A program made the translations under genes and the position numbers. Source: Myxocyprinus asiaticus (Eukaryota; Chordata; Actinopteri; Cypriniformes; Catostomidae). From it: a stretch of DNA of 64,000 nt. Every line of letters starts with the position of its first letter. Positions within the stretch are counted from its first letter, which is position 1. Below are positions 12,232-22,462 of this stretch, piece by piece. Under the pieces are notes generated by a model that searched no databases, was not told the origin of the DNA, and saw only the letters and a program-made list of their open reading frames with translations. Where the stretch lies: NCBI RefSeq assembly GCF_019703515.2, contig NC_059368.1, forward strand, positions 28,823,289 through 28,887,288. The letters run 5' to 3'.

Positions 12232-12969
12232 TTTTGGCCTTCTGACAGGACTTTTTATTTTTCTATCATAACTATGCAGAATTATGTATTTGGATTTTAT
12301 TGTTTGCATTTAGCAAAGTTTATTTCCCAGTAAAAGCCATATAAGAACCCTTTTTTGGGTCGCAACCCACCTGGAAGCTTGTGCTGGTCAAAGCTGTTCT
12401 TTTTAGCAGGTTCGTTTTGCAAGATTATGCTGTTTAGTTTATAGGGAGTGCTTGAGAATGCAGTGTTTTTGGGAATGAATCCTTAGTGAGAGAGAATTTA
12501 AAGGTCAAATCACAGTTGCTTGAGTAAACAGTAAACTGCCTAGCTGGGTGTTTGGACCTACTGTGGAAATGACTAATTTGGTAAGATGCAATAACTCACT
12601 TTGTCACTGAAAGATCTGTTGTTGGCCTTCATCTTCCCTCAGCCTGTGGGGAGGCAGAGAGCTCTTAGATTCCTCAGATAAAATAAAGTTCAGATTAACG
12701 AGTGGCACTCTGCCACAATGTGCCAAGCTGGAAGACATTGACAAAACAAAGGAGAAAAGAGAAACATCCTTCACAGAAACAAAATTATCATAGCTGTAAA
12801 ATGACAAAATCCTACCAAGGTCAGACAATAATGCACATCAGGATGATTTGGGTACAGTTCCCTCTGTAAATACTGGAACAGTCTACTAGTTGTATATCGA
12901 AGCACTCCAATAATAAAAATGAAGAAATAGAAATAAAGAATTTCACCATCCAATTCAATATTGTGACTT
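12232..12969. other. No gene recognised
   Basis: Unique-looking AT-rich sequence between the DIRS copy 2 end and a SINE. Frames are under 80 codons and without recognisable domains. Confidence 0.5.
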
Positions 12970-12978
12970 ATATGCTAA

Positions 12979-13172
12979 CTGGAGTTGTGGTGGCATGGTG
13001 GACTAAAGCACTGAACTGGTAAGCAGAAGGTTGTTGGTTCAATTCTCACAGCCACCACCATTGTGTCCTTGAGCAAGGCACTTAACTCCAGGTTGCTCCA
13101 GGGGGATTGTCCCTGTAATAAGGGCACTGTAATTGCTTTGGATAAAAGTGTCTGCCAAATGCATAAATGTAA
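12979..13172 (+). mobile_element. tRNA-derived SINE (V-SINE type)
   Basis: The insertion is flanked by perfect 9-bp duplications ATATGCTAA (12970-12978 and 13173-13181). The head is tRNA-like, with a B box GGTTCAATTC at 13036-13045. The centre has CCTTGAGCAAGGCACTTAA. The tail has GCTTTGGATAAAAGTGTCTG, the conserved 3' segment that fish V-SINEs share with CR1/L2-type LINEs, which supply their reverse transcriptase. Confidence 0.85.
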
Positions 13173-13344
13173 ATATGCTAATGGCTTATGGCATTCACCA
13201 GCAGAGGCTAACAACAAAAGCTAACTAGCCAAACCTTTACCCTCTGTTCTCATTATTAATATGTGTAGGTTTCTAATCATGTCTCTTATGTATTTACATT
13301 TTGCGTCTTAAAAAAATTAAATAAACTGTCTGCAAAGCAATTGG

Positions 13345-13760
13345 CACAATTGGATAATCAATTGTTGTACTTTGACAGTTTGGAATGTCCAGAAGGAGAA
13401 AACCACTGGTGCCTTCAGCAATCAGGAGCAGCAAGATCAGCCAGATACACTACTTGTGAACTAAATAACAACATTCAGAATGCTGTGATTAAAGTGCTGC
13501 TATCTACTACTTGCAGAAGACTTTGACAGATGAATTATAGAGCACACACTGAAGTTGAAAATATCAGTCTGGACTACAATTAGGCCAAAAAAGTAGAGAT
13601 GGGCCAGTAAAGCTCTGGAACAGAATTCTATGGACAGATGAGCGTAATATTAGTCTGTATCAATGTGATGATAGGGCAAATGTGTAGAGAAAAAAAAATG
13701 GATTGAGAGGATCCAACATCCTCTCACAACCACTGTGAAGCACTGGCATAGTTCATTTAT
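13345..13760 (+). pseudogene. Tc1-like transposase fossil
   Basis: One frame around 13608-13670 reads KLWNRILWTDE, then LYQCDD. This matches the segment around the first catalytic Asp of Tc1-type transposases (LW[S/T]DE, then LF/LYxxDG). Neighbouring pieces occur in other frames with stops. No terminal repeats could be found, so only a heavily decayed core remains. Confidence 0.5.
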
Positions 13761-14199
13761 CCATGTGTGAAATCCAAAAGTCCAGTTTGTCAGAGATTTA
13801 ATTTGATAGTAAGTTTTGTATGTTTTGTTTTAATGTTTGTGAAATAAACACCTCATTCAAGTAGAATCATATGCACTTTGCACCTCCATCTACTGTAAGA
13901 ATAAACTTAAAAATGCAAACAATATTAGCTACATGTTATAAAACAGTTAGTTCCAGTCCTCTACTCTGTTTGGACAAGTCTCATTCCAAGAGTGCTGATA
14001 TTTAGTTTAATAGCACTGTGATGCTTAACTATTTGTATCACTCTCTTTGTCTGTGTTCACAGCGCTCTACACAGGCTGCTAGTCTGTGTGAAACATTTTG
14101 CCAACTGATCTCACAGTGAAATCAGAAACAGTAGGTTGACTTTTCTTTATCTTAAATCAGTCTGTACTTACCAAAATGCAAAGCACTGCCCTGAGTGGC
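13761..14199. other. No gene recognised
   Basis: AT-rich DNA between the Tc1 fossil and the 3' side of the DIRS-B element. No repeat or frame is assigned. Confidence 0.4.
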
Positions 14200-15239
14200 C
14201 AAAGCAGTAAGTGTTGTTTCACTAATTCCCTGGCTCATATAATCCCAGAGTATGATAAGGTAAACAGGTTTGGCGTGCTGCCCATAACTGTTCCCCCTCG
14301 TTATGTGGTTAGGAAGATATGTTAAACAAGGTTTTTAGAAATGAGGTGGCAAAGGGGAGGAGGAGGGATGCGGAAAGAATGTCACTGGAGTCAGGAAAGT
14401 GACCAATTACATACCCATGAAATGTAATTGATAGGATTAGATGAACAAGCTCCTCCTCAACTTACTTTTGGAACTACATTTCACTAGCTCGCTGGTTCAT
14501 ATATTCCCAGAACACAGCTGTGATGAGCAGAATGGACAACTTTATGCTCTAACTGCAGTTGCGATGATGCTAGAGGCTTGGTTGTGCAGCCCGAGAGGGA
14601 AAATGCAGTTGCAGTACCAGGGCAGCCTGATTGCACTAATGTATAGCGGAATGAGCAAAGAACACTGTGGTTGCAATGGTGAGGTTTTAGTGCAGCTTGG
14701 AAGCAATGTAGTAGATGCAGCATAGCGGCAGCGCAGTTGTGTGGGGAGAGTTGCACGTGGCCTAGGCTGATCACAGCTGCTGTAGAAGCTGAAATGAGAT
14801 AGCAATAGGCTTCGACAGAAGCGCAGTAAATAACTGAACAGAATTAGCTGACAGAGGGGTCTTCCATAGCTTGAGAGAGAGCTTACTGCAGTGAAGCCAG
14901 CACAGCGAACCTGCAGGAAATGCAGTGGCAAAGTATGCAGAGAGATCTCCTGTGGGTTATGCAGCAAGGGACGGGAACCCCCCCCCTCATACCACAACGA
15001 CGGGCACGAGGCCGACACTGGATAAGAGCATAAAGGACATCGCTCGCTGACGCATGACAGGGGGGACCCGTTGCATGGAAGACCCATATTAGAGCTTTAG
15101 AACTCCTGTCTTAACTCAGAATGCAGAGCCATGTTTAAACATGGAAGCTCATATAAGTTCCGAACGAGAGAGCCCAAATATTTGATAAAAGATGTGCCCA
15201 GGGACAGACTCGCAACCACTGTTGCTTTTTTTATGAAAC
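14200..15239 (-). other. DIRS-B 3' non-coding region
   Basis: No protein homology is seen. The stretch contains near-repeats built on GCAGTTGC/TGCAGCTT-like words and the 34-bp near-duplicate noted under the element. Minus-strand open frames up to 181 codons are Ser/Leu/Cys-rich and look like non-coding readthrough. Confidence 0.4.
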
Positions 15240-16110
15240 GTGTGCCTGTTGGGCTTGTTTGATGTGCATGGACTTTAATTGGATATAGGAATGTAACACG
15301 TGTGATGACCATCTGCCCAGCGATTTAATCTGTTGTTTGAGTAGACCTTTTTGTGCAGCTGTAGAGGCTGCTCCTATACAGAATGAATGACTGGAGAACA
15401 AATTAGCTGGAATTTGAGATGCTTTTCAAACCAATGCCTTGAAGCTGGTTGGTTGTAATCGTCGATGAATAATGGATCGGAAGGAGACTTGGTTTGGCTT
15501 TTCCTGTATGACAGAATGTAGGAAAGTGATTGATATGGCTGGATTGGTGTAAGTAAATTGAAGATATAAATGTAGTGACCTTGCTTTATTTGATTGCTTT
15601 TACTTTGCTTGATGTGGTAACTGATGGTATAGTTATCCATAATTTGTAGTTCGGAGATGGTGGGGTTAGCATTGGGATCGAATTTAGTGGGGCTGGTAAA
15701 TTCAGAGCAGGGTTATTGTGGTATTTTGAGAGTGGTAACCAAAGTGTAAGGTAGTAAGGCATTTGCTTAAATGGTCCAGAGTTAGTGGTTGTCTGGTGTC
15801 AGGGTGGGCGGCTGAGCTTTTTGGATGCCTTTGATCAGTAGGGTTACTTGGGGGTTATTTATGGCTTGGCATGGGTTGTCACAGATTCATTTGTGGAAGA
15901 AATGTATGCTGCTGATGTACACCTTAATTGTTCCTGGTTGGATATGTTTCAGATGGTGGAGACAGGAGACAAACGAGGAAACTGAAATTAGAGAAAAATT
16001 TGGAAAAGCCATATTGTGCAGTAAGTGAAACAGCTTGAATCATTTCCAGGATTTTAGGTGATACTGTAGAGATCTGGGAGAGATGGCATTCATAATGGTT
16101 TCAACAGACA
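15240..16110 (-). pseudogene. Tyrosine recombinase, DIRS family B
   Basis: The minus-strand pieces in order read TIKVYISSIHFFHK (core-binding domain), then LLIKGIQKAQPP, FDPNANPTISEL, SLSYILSYRKSQTKSPSDPLFI, and finally SHSFCIGAAS and HSYIQ. The last two are the HxxR box and the nucleophile region; the Tyr codon is 15287-15285. The HxxR arginine is Cys (codon 15380-15378), and the segment holding the first catalytic Arg appears deleted near 15690. Several stops and frameshifts split the frame. The enzyme would integrate the circular DNA by recombination; this copy cannot. Confidence 0.65.
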
Positions 16111-16137
16111 GGTTGTGGAGATATCTGAGGGGATGAT

Positions 16138-16597
16138 TTATTGGAATATCAGATCTGAAAAGGGAGAGATGTCCGCCTCCGGATCCAGGATTCTAAATTT
16201 CTGTAAGGCAAAATGGGAGAGAGCATCAGCAATTTGATTCTTATGGCTGGGAATGTGTTCTGCTTTACCAATAAATTGGTTGCATGCCGCTGTCCAGATC
16301 AAACGTCTTAATAGTGGCATTAATTCAGGAGAGTTGGACTGTCCTTTATGTATGCACTGAACTGTTTCCGAATTATCGCAGAAGAAAATAATGTTTTTTG
16401 ATGTCCATTCTTCCCACCACAGAAGAGCTGCTACTGTGATTGGGTAGAGCTCATAGAGAACAGAAGAGGCTGAGGACTGAGGGTGGGGTGGGAGAGGAAA
16501 TCATCATAGAAACAGGTGAGACCATTCCATTGCTTGAGGAAAGTAATCCATAACTTTATATCAGTGTGGCATGATGCATTTAGGGCCACTAAGTCAC
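16138..16597 (-). pseudogene. RNase H domain, DIRS family B
   Basis: Minus-strand reading gives YELYPITVAALLWWEEW, FCDNSETVQCIHKG and PELMPLLRRLIWTAACN, then HIPSHKNQIADALSHF. These correspond to the RNase H middle and C-terminal motifs, with a catalytic Asp in CDN and the ADALS motif retained. The first DxS-type aspartate block seems lost in a deletion between LSHPTLSPQ and the following segment. It abuts the RT frame without a gap. Confidence 0.65.
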
Positions 16598-17420
16598 TTA
16601 GAGCATGTGGGAAATGAAAGGACGGCCTTGTGGAATAATGCGCATTGCAAAATTTAGATGACCAAGCAGGGAGAGGAGGTCCTTTTTAGAGCACTGGGGA
16701 GCGGTGAGCAGGCTGGATGCGATTGCGATGATTCTGTCTATTGTTTCTTTATGGAGAGAGGCTTGGAATCTGTCAGAGTCGAGGTTAATACACAGAAATT
16801 TGATGTTTGTTGCTGGACCTGAAGTTTTCTCGTCGGAAATGGGAACTCCTAAGTCAGAGAAAACTTTTAGGATGGTTGATATATGCGCTGCTGTGGGGAC
16901 GTCACTAGGGGAAATGGAGGGGAAATCATTGAGCAAGTGAATAGGTAAGGAACTGTGTGATTATTTGCCAGTATCTATTGCATGATTATTTTGCTAGTGA
17001 AGTAAAAATTATCTCTACACCGAAAAGATGCCAGAAATTTGGGTTGATTGGCATGACTTTGAAGACTGAAGTGATGTCGACCTTGACTAACCAAGCTCCC
17101 CTTCCAACTGATTTGGTTAATTTGATCACTTGCTCAGTATTGTGATAATGCAGAGAGTATTTGTCGATGGGGATTAGGCTATTGACACTTGGGTGTGGGC
17201 TGTTTTGTGGGGATGACAGATCTATTATGAGGCACTTTTTTCCAAAAAAAATATTTTGTGGCTACTCCGATGGGGCTGATGCAGAATAGTTTAAAGGGGG
17301 AGCATCGAAGGGGATGATCATAAATCCAGATTCGAGTTCTTTTGAAATGAGCTCATCCACAACCTCAGGTTCTGATAAGGCGGACTGCAGATTATGGCAA
17401 ATGAAGCTGGTGTCTGGAAT
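16598..17420 (-). pseudogene. Reverse transcriptase, DIRS family B
   Basis: The N-terminal part (17420-17034) reads EPEVVDELISKELESGFM, CLIIDLSSPQNS and VGRGAWLVKVDITSVFK, the palm motifs up to motif A (VDIT). After a deletion, the frame 16936-16598 reads LLNDF in place of the expected LLDDF catalytic motif, then LGVPISDEKTSG and LLGHLNFAMRIIPQGR. The first catalytic Asp of motif C is Asn. Both the internal loss (the segment between motifs A and C) and this substitution make it inactive. Confidence 0.7.
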
Positions 17421-17539
17421 GCTCTCTAAACCGGGATTATAACCGTGTCAGTCCTGAAATTAGGTCATTTTTTTATCATTTGTCTGGGAAATTAGCGAGC
17501 TTGTTAGCTAAGATATTCATGGGAGTAGAGAGCTATTAT

Positions 17540-17983
17540 AAGCTTTATTGTTATTAGCAGAAGATTTATGAACAGGACAAATGGTGCAAGCATGTGGGCC
17601 ATCACAGATATTCCAAATGTGTAGATATCGACAGTGTTGTCTGCCAAAATTGTTATATTCGTTGCGCACTCGTCTACTGGTGTTGAACCAAATGGTTAGT
17701 CCGCGTAGATTCTGTTCACTGTCGTTCCTGGACTGCGGAACGTAAACAGTGGATTTGTCTGTTTCGATTGTATTAGGGCTTGAATTATGCTGGATAATTA
17801 GTGGACAATTTGTTGTATGGTGATCGACAGATCTGCAAATGGCGCAGGCAATGATTTGTCATCCAAGAAAAATCCTGTTGTGTAATTCCAGATTGAGTGC
17901 TCCCCAATAAGGGCACTGGTTCCACTGGGCGACTTGTGCAGTGCATTTTAATAATTTATGGTATGAGTAGAACAAATTAACTC
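17540..17983 (-). pseudogene. Gag C-terminal part with zinc knuckles, DIRS family B
   Basis: Just below the Gypsy LTR the minus strand reads NLFYSYHKLLKC and AQWNQCPYWGALNLELHNRI, a gag segment typical of this family. After one in-frame stop comes CAICRSVDHHTTNC, an exact CX2CX4HX4C knuckle (about 17850-17809). A second Cys/His cluster, CRYLHIWNICDGPHACTIC, lies near 17625-17570. The knuckles imply RNA binding. The N-terminal continuation is on the far side of the Gypsy insertion, at 22068-22390. Confidence 0.65.
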
Positions 17984-18348
17984 TGTGCGACAGTGAGGAC
18001 CCTGCAATAATGGTGCAGCAGCTGGGGCGTGGTCTAGCGTCCATCCAGAGAGAGAGAAAGCGATAAGTGCGGCCATATAAGCAGCCACACCACCAGCAGA
18101 GAGTGAGAGAGTCTGGCACAAGGAAGGCCATGGTGCTCCTGAAGCTGTTACGTTTAATCTGTTATGTTTGTGAAGCTGATGTGTTTAAGTTACTAGTGCC
18201 TGTGAAGCTAATGACTTTAAGTCTACGTGCCTGTGAAGCTGATGAATTTGAGAAATTGTAAAGCATTGAAGTGGCCGATTAAAAGTCCTACCTGAGCCTG
18301 GAAAAACCTGCTTCCCTGTGTTTTCCCTTCTGTTTGTGAGCTGTTACA
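17984..18348 (+). repeat. 5' LTR of the Gmr1-like element
   Basis: It starts TGTGCGACAG and ends TGTTACA. A TATATAAGC-like box lies at about 18074 and a possible ATTAAA polyadenylation signal at about 18279. Three imperfect 31-32-bp repeats start with TGTGAAGCT at 18169, 18201 and 18232. The 5' boundary is inferred from the TGTGACAG-type start of related LTRs. Confidence 0.65.
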
Positions 18349-18352
18349 CTGG

Positions 18353-19260
18353 TTGGCAGAGATCCACAAATCCCTCGTTGGCTTACACCGCCAACAATCC
18401 CCGATTGAGCTCCGGCAAGATCAAGATCGCCGGTTCTTCGAGATCCTTCGGGCTCAAGCAGAGGACCGCCATGCGATCCCGAGCCTTCTCAGCCAGGAGA
18501 GAGCCCCGGCCTCCTCCCCGGAAAACCACAGCCCCATGCTCCTGCCCATGCTTCTGAAGATGGGGGCCGATGATAACCAGGAAGCCTTCCTCAACTTATT
18601 CGAGCAGACCGCTGAGATATGGAGCTGGCCGTGTGATCAGTGGGTGGCCAGGCTCCTCCTGTTGCTGTCCGGGGAAGCCCAGCTCGCAGCACAACAACTG
18701 CCAGCGGCGAACCAACTGGCTTATGATGACCTGAAGAAGACCATCCTGCAGTGGGTTATCCACAGTCCAGAGCAGCATCGCCAGCTCTTCCGGTCAATGA
18801 AGTTGGAGAGGACCGGCTGCCCGTTTGCCTTCACCCAACAGCTCTGAGACGCCTGCCGTAGATGGCTGCTGGCAGGGGATCACGATGTCGCGGGAATAAT
18901 TGACCAGGTGGTATTGGAGCAGCTCATCCATCAGCTACTGCGAGGAATGGCGGAATGGGTCCAGTGCCACCGCCCGGCGTCGCTGGAGGAGGTTGTTAGA
19001 TTGGCAGAGGACCATATGGCAGTGTACCACTCCCGTGGAGGCGAGGAGTCCTGCCACCAAAGCCAGTTCCCAGTGCACAGGGTGTTGCATCGCCCACAGC
19101 AGCAACAGTGCTCCACCACTCTCCCCTCAGGTAGAAGTGTCTGCTGACGCAGGTGCGGGCGTGGTGCCTGGGCTGGCCTGCTGGAGTTGCGGGGATCTGG
19201 GACACTTCCGGGATCAATGCCCTGCGATGGAGCTGGGAACGGTGGTCCGGATCCCCAAAA
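18353..19260 (+). pseudogene. SCAN-like gag of the Gmr1-like element
   Basis: The frame from 18353 contains DNQEAFLNLFEQTAEIWSW, QWVARLLLLLSGEAQLAAQQ, HRQLFRSMKLERTG and, beyond an in-frame TGA at 18845, CRRWLLAGDHD and LAEDHMAVYHSR. This is the SCAN-related capsid fold found in this Gypsy group. A second stop at 19145 and a shift near 19120 move the C-terminal zinc knuckle CWSCGDLGHFRDQC (CX2CX4HX4C, about 19177-19218) into another frame. Capsid assembly and RNA binding are the family roles. This copy is broken by at least three lesions. Confidence 0.75.
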
Positions 19261-19517
19261 CTCCGCAGGCTGCCCCTGATCGGGCCAGAGCATACCGGAT
19301 ACCAGTAAGTGTCAAGGGGGGTACTCATCAAGCATTGGTGGACATGGGTTGTAATCAAACCACTATCCACCAATGCTTGGTTCAACGCGAGGCTTTGGGC
19401 ACAGCTAAAATGGTGAGGGTGAAGTGTGTGCATGGGGATATTCACAACTACCCTGTGGTGACCCTTGCTTGGACAGTCGTAAATCCTAACTCAGCCCCCA
19501 CACATTCCATGTCGTAA
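19260..19517 (+). pseudogene. Retroelement aspartic protease, partial
   Basis: In frame with the zinc knuckle, the sequence reads IPVSVKGGTHQALVDMGCNQ and then TIHQCLVQREALG. The catalytic triplet normally DSG (or DTG) is DMG here. The frame stops at 19517, where the AT-rich block begins, so the C-terminal half of the protease fold and the start of the integrase are missing. Confidence 0.65.
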
Positions 19518-19519
19518 AT

Positions 19520-20123
19520 TTTACTGATAAAAATCGCACCAAAATCAAACAAAGGGAGTCCAAAACAGACTGCAAATCCAGGAAGCCTTGCTCACTAAAG
19601 GATCGAGCTCTCAACTCCTATTGGATGAGGCACACAACAGAACGTCCCTCAAACTGATAATCAACAGCCGTACCGCCCGTCGACAGAGCGAGGAAACGGC
19701 CTCCCGTCATCACGCGAGCCTCAAGGAACTGGGTCAAAGTTAAAGGATGGAGGAAAACACATTCTACCTGTGTCCTCATGCGATTCAAGTAAGAGGTTAC
19801 GTCTGGGCAGATATAGAATATTATAGTGTGTTATTCTTGTGTTTCAAGGTTTTTGCTTGTACAGTTTACGGACCGCCATGTCCGCTCATTATTAATACTC
19901 AGGGTATTAATTATCACAAATTTGCTTTGCTGTATTGTGGTCCAACCAAATTGGATTGTTGTGCAATTTCGCCATCGCGGGTGAGACAGAAACTGAGTTC
20001 ATCCATTAGAGTCAAATAACGCAGGACTTTTACAAGCCCCGCTCGTAAAACCGCGTCTCTGAGTAATGAGCACAGCTGCTTTCTCTCCAGCTATCGCGAA
20101 ATCAGCTTTCGGGCTGCCACTTA

Positions 20124-20166
<43 letters not shown>

Positions 20167-20169
20167 AAT

Positions 20170-20200
<31 letters not shown>

Positions 20201-20940
20201 TCACACACACACACACACACACCTGATGTGTTATAGGATTATTTTGATTTTCATATCTAATCATATCACTGTTTAGTTTGTAGTTGTAAGTCGGAAGTTT
20301 ATTGACTGCATTGTATTCATTATTAATTGATATTACTGCATAAATAAACTTTGTTTATATTACAAAGAGAAGTGTTTTGGTTTGTTTTGGTTTTGCATAC
20401 ACCTGTGTCATGCTGATGGGATGTCAGTGCTCGGATTCAAACCTTCATTCATTGTTTTTTTTCCCGAAAATCGATATTCTTCGGATGCCGATCTAATATT
20501 GAGACTGTTTTAATATTCGGTTATTAGTCCCTGATTTCAGGGTGGTGCCCCATCAATGTTAATCCTTATTAATATTCTATTGATTTTTGATAATTGATAA
20601 TTATCTTTGATTGAATTTGAATGATCAATAAGCTAGTGTTAATTTTAATTAATGTTTCATCGATATTAACAATTAACGATTATCTTTGATAATTGTTGAT
20701 TTAAAGGATTAAAAAAAAGCTAACATTGATTCTCATCAATGTTCTATTGATTTTAATAATTAATAATTATCTTTGATAATTATTAATTATTGCTAATAAC
20801 CAAACTTGCTCCTAAACGTAGCACACTACATTTACTGGAGTCCCATATGAGGTTTTAATGAGTTAGATCCAATTAATTAATTTAAATATTAATTAATAAC
20901 TACAGAAATAATTATTAATTATTTCTGATAGTAACACTGA
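19520..20940. mobile_element. Unassigned AT-rich block interrupting the Gypsy pol
   Basis: Homology to the Gypsy element stops at about 19517 and resumes at about 20955, with the protease end and integrase core missing. The block holds a CT tract (20129-20162), CA tracts (20170-20222) and an AATAAA-containing stretch (20343). About three diverged repeats of roughly 90 bp (20545-20800), built on ATTGATTTT and TAATTATCTTTGATAATT, precede several AT palindromes. TGGTGCCCC at about 20543 looks like a primer-binding-site start. It may be an LTR-type insertion with a repetitive leader, but no ends or duplication were found. Confidence 0.4.
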
Positions 20941-20954
20941 TCTAAACAACCGGT

Positions 20955-21932
20955 AAAGCCCTACAGAGCCGACAGTACGACAGGGGAACTCGGCTGCGGG
21001 AATTTGCACCAGGAGATAAGGTACTCGTATTACTTCCCACATCATGCTCCAAATTGCTCGCCAAGTGGCAAGGACCCTTTGAGGTCACACAACGAGTGGG
21101 GGATCTCGATTATGAGGTAAAGCGAACCGATAGAGGGGACGCACGTCAAATATATCACCTCAACCTCCTGAAATTGTGGAGGGAGGCGGTCCCTGTGACG
21201 TTGGCTATGGTAGTCCCAGAGAGGGCGGAGCTCGGGCCAGATGTGAATACAAAACACAATCATTTCACCCCGGTCACTTGCGGAGACCACCTCTCACCGT
21301 ATCAACTCGCAGAGGTTACCAAGTTGCAAAAGGAGTTTGCATATGTGTTTTCCCCTCTACCGGGTCGTACGAACCTCATACAGCATCACATTGAGACCGA
21401 GCCGGGGGTGGTGGTATGTAGCCCTCCCTACCGATTGCCCGAGCACAAAAAGAAAATTGACCAGGAAGAATTGGATGCAATGCTCGATATGGGGGTAATA
21501 GAGGAATCCCACAGTGATTGGTCCAGCCCGGTTGTTCTAGTTCCTAAGAGCGAAGGGTCTGTACGGTTCTGTGTGGATTATAGAAAAGTCAACGTGGTGT
21601 CTAAATTTGACACATACCCAATGCCTCATATTGATGAGTTGCTCGACCGTTTGGGCACTTCTCAATTTTATTCGACACTGGATTTGACAAAGGGTTATTG
21701 GCAGATCCCCTTGACACCAATTTCCCGTGAAAAAACAGCCTTCTCCACGCCGTTTGGATTACACCAATTTGTGACACTTCCGTTCGATTTGTTTGGAGCC
21801 CCGGCTACATTTCAGCGTCTCATGGACCGAATCCTCAGACCGCATTCGGCTTATGCTGCTGTCTACTTAGATGACATCATCATTTACAGCAATGATTTGC
21901 AGGGCACATGCAACATCTGTGGGCGGTTCTGA
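20955..21932 (+). pseudogene. Integrase C-terminus fused to reverse transcriptase (Gmr1-like pol)
   Basis: One open frame first reads LREFAPGDKVLVLLPTS and LAKWQGPFEV, the GPY/F module of the integrase C-terminus, then IYHLNLLKLW. It runs on through a linker into the RT: YRLPEHKKKI, GVIEESHSDWSSPVVLVPKS, VRFCVDYRKVN, LDLTKGYW and catalytic YLDD (21864-21875, intact). PFGL is changed to PFDL in the core. A frameshift just after YLDDIIIYS ends the frame at 21932; recognisable RT (NPKKCAIGQVEVRYLGFHLG) continues to about 22030 in another frame. The integrase catalytic core is absent upstream because of the AT-rich block or its deletion. Confidence 0.8.
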
Positions 21933-22067
21933 GATCGCTGAGACGAGCGGGACTCACATCAAACCCCAAGAAGTGTGCGATTGGGCAGGTGGAGGTACGG
22001 TATCTGGGGTTCCACTTGGGCCATGGGTAAGTGCATCCCCAAACTGTTTGTGAGCTGTTACAAATGG

Positions 22068-22390
22068 TTAAGTAATTGTTGAGCGCTTTATGTCTAAGTG
22101 GAAATACTGAACTGTTACTTCTGTGTATCTGGAGAAAGCGACACAAAATTCTGCAAAATTAAGCACTTGTTTACAGTCCATTTGGCGATCTGAGGGATGA
22201 AATGGCTTGTGGAGTCTGTTGGCGGAATGGGTTACCTGGGAAGCCAGGCTAGGTGGCCGATTTGAGGATGTTTCTGGCAGAGGAGAATTTGAGCTTCTCA
22301 AGCGACATCTGCAAAAATGTCTGATGGGAGATGTCACTTGTCAGTCTGCTTAATGTGGGCGATTGTAGGGTACAGGAACTTTCGGAAACA
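22068..22390 (-). pseudogene. Gag N-terminal part, DIRS family B
   Basis: The minus strand contains DRQMDCKQVLNFAEFCVAFS, then, across a frameshift, ALNNYLT, where it meets the Gypsy 3' end. This joins in sense and order with the gag segment at 17983, so the two pieces were one gene before the Gypsy insertion. The upstream Ser/Pro-rich part extends to about 22390. No complete frame survives. Confidence 0.55.
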
Positions 22391-22462
22391 GCATGCCGAC
22401 TTCCCGTGTGTTCATGTTGTGGTTGAATCCGTTTTGTTTGAAAATAATGAGTCAACACAGTA

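Larger units (their letters stand above)
17984..22062 (+). mobile_element. Gmr1-like Ty3/Gypsy retrotransposon (integrase before RT)
   Basis: A 5' LTR (17984-18348) is followed by a SCAN-like gag, a CCHC knuckle and protease, a foreign AT-rich block, then an integrase C-terminal module fused in frame to a reverse transcriptase. Integrase upstream of RT is the order known from Gmr1-type Gypsy elements, the reverse of ordinary Gypsy. RNase H and nearly all of the 3' LTR are missing; only CTGTTTGTGAGCTGTTACA (22044-22062), identical to the 5' LTR end, remains. The element lies in the gag of DIRS-B. No target duplication can be shown. Confidence 0.8.
14200..22450 (-). mobile_element. DIRS-order retrotransposon, family B, split by a Gypsy element
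   Basis: Reading down the minus strand, the order is a gag N-terminal part (22390-22068), an LTR retrotransposon insertion (22062-17984), the gag C-terminal part with zinc knuckles (17983-17540), RT (17420-16598), RNase H (16597-16138) and tyrosine recombinase (16110-15240). A 3' non-coding region reaches about 14200. Gag-RT-RH-YR is the order of DIRS and Ngaro elements. The RT sequence is clearly different from family A. Outer limits are approximate because terminal repeats could not be fixed. A 34-bp near-repeat (14218-14250 and 14480-14514) may belong to Ngaro-style split direct repeats, which is unproven. Confidence 0.7.

Noticed and set aside
14542..15087. 181-codon minus-strand frame
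   Set aside because: Low-complexity Ser/Leu/Cys composition and no homology; it fits the DIRS-B 3' non-coding region.
18060..18270. CRISPR-like array from the regular 31-32-bp repeats
   Set aside because: There are only three imperfect repeats with no spacers, in an LTR of a eukaryotic element.
17984..22062. A 5-bp target duplication for the Gmr1-like element
   Set aside because: Flanking 5-mers AACTC and AATGG do not match. The 3' LTR is reduced to 19 bp, so the original right flank may be lost.
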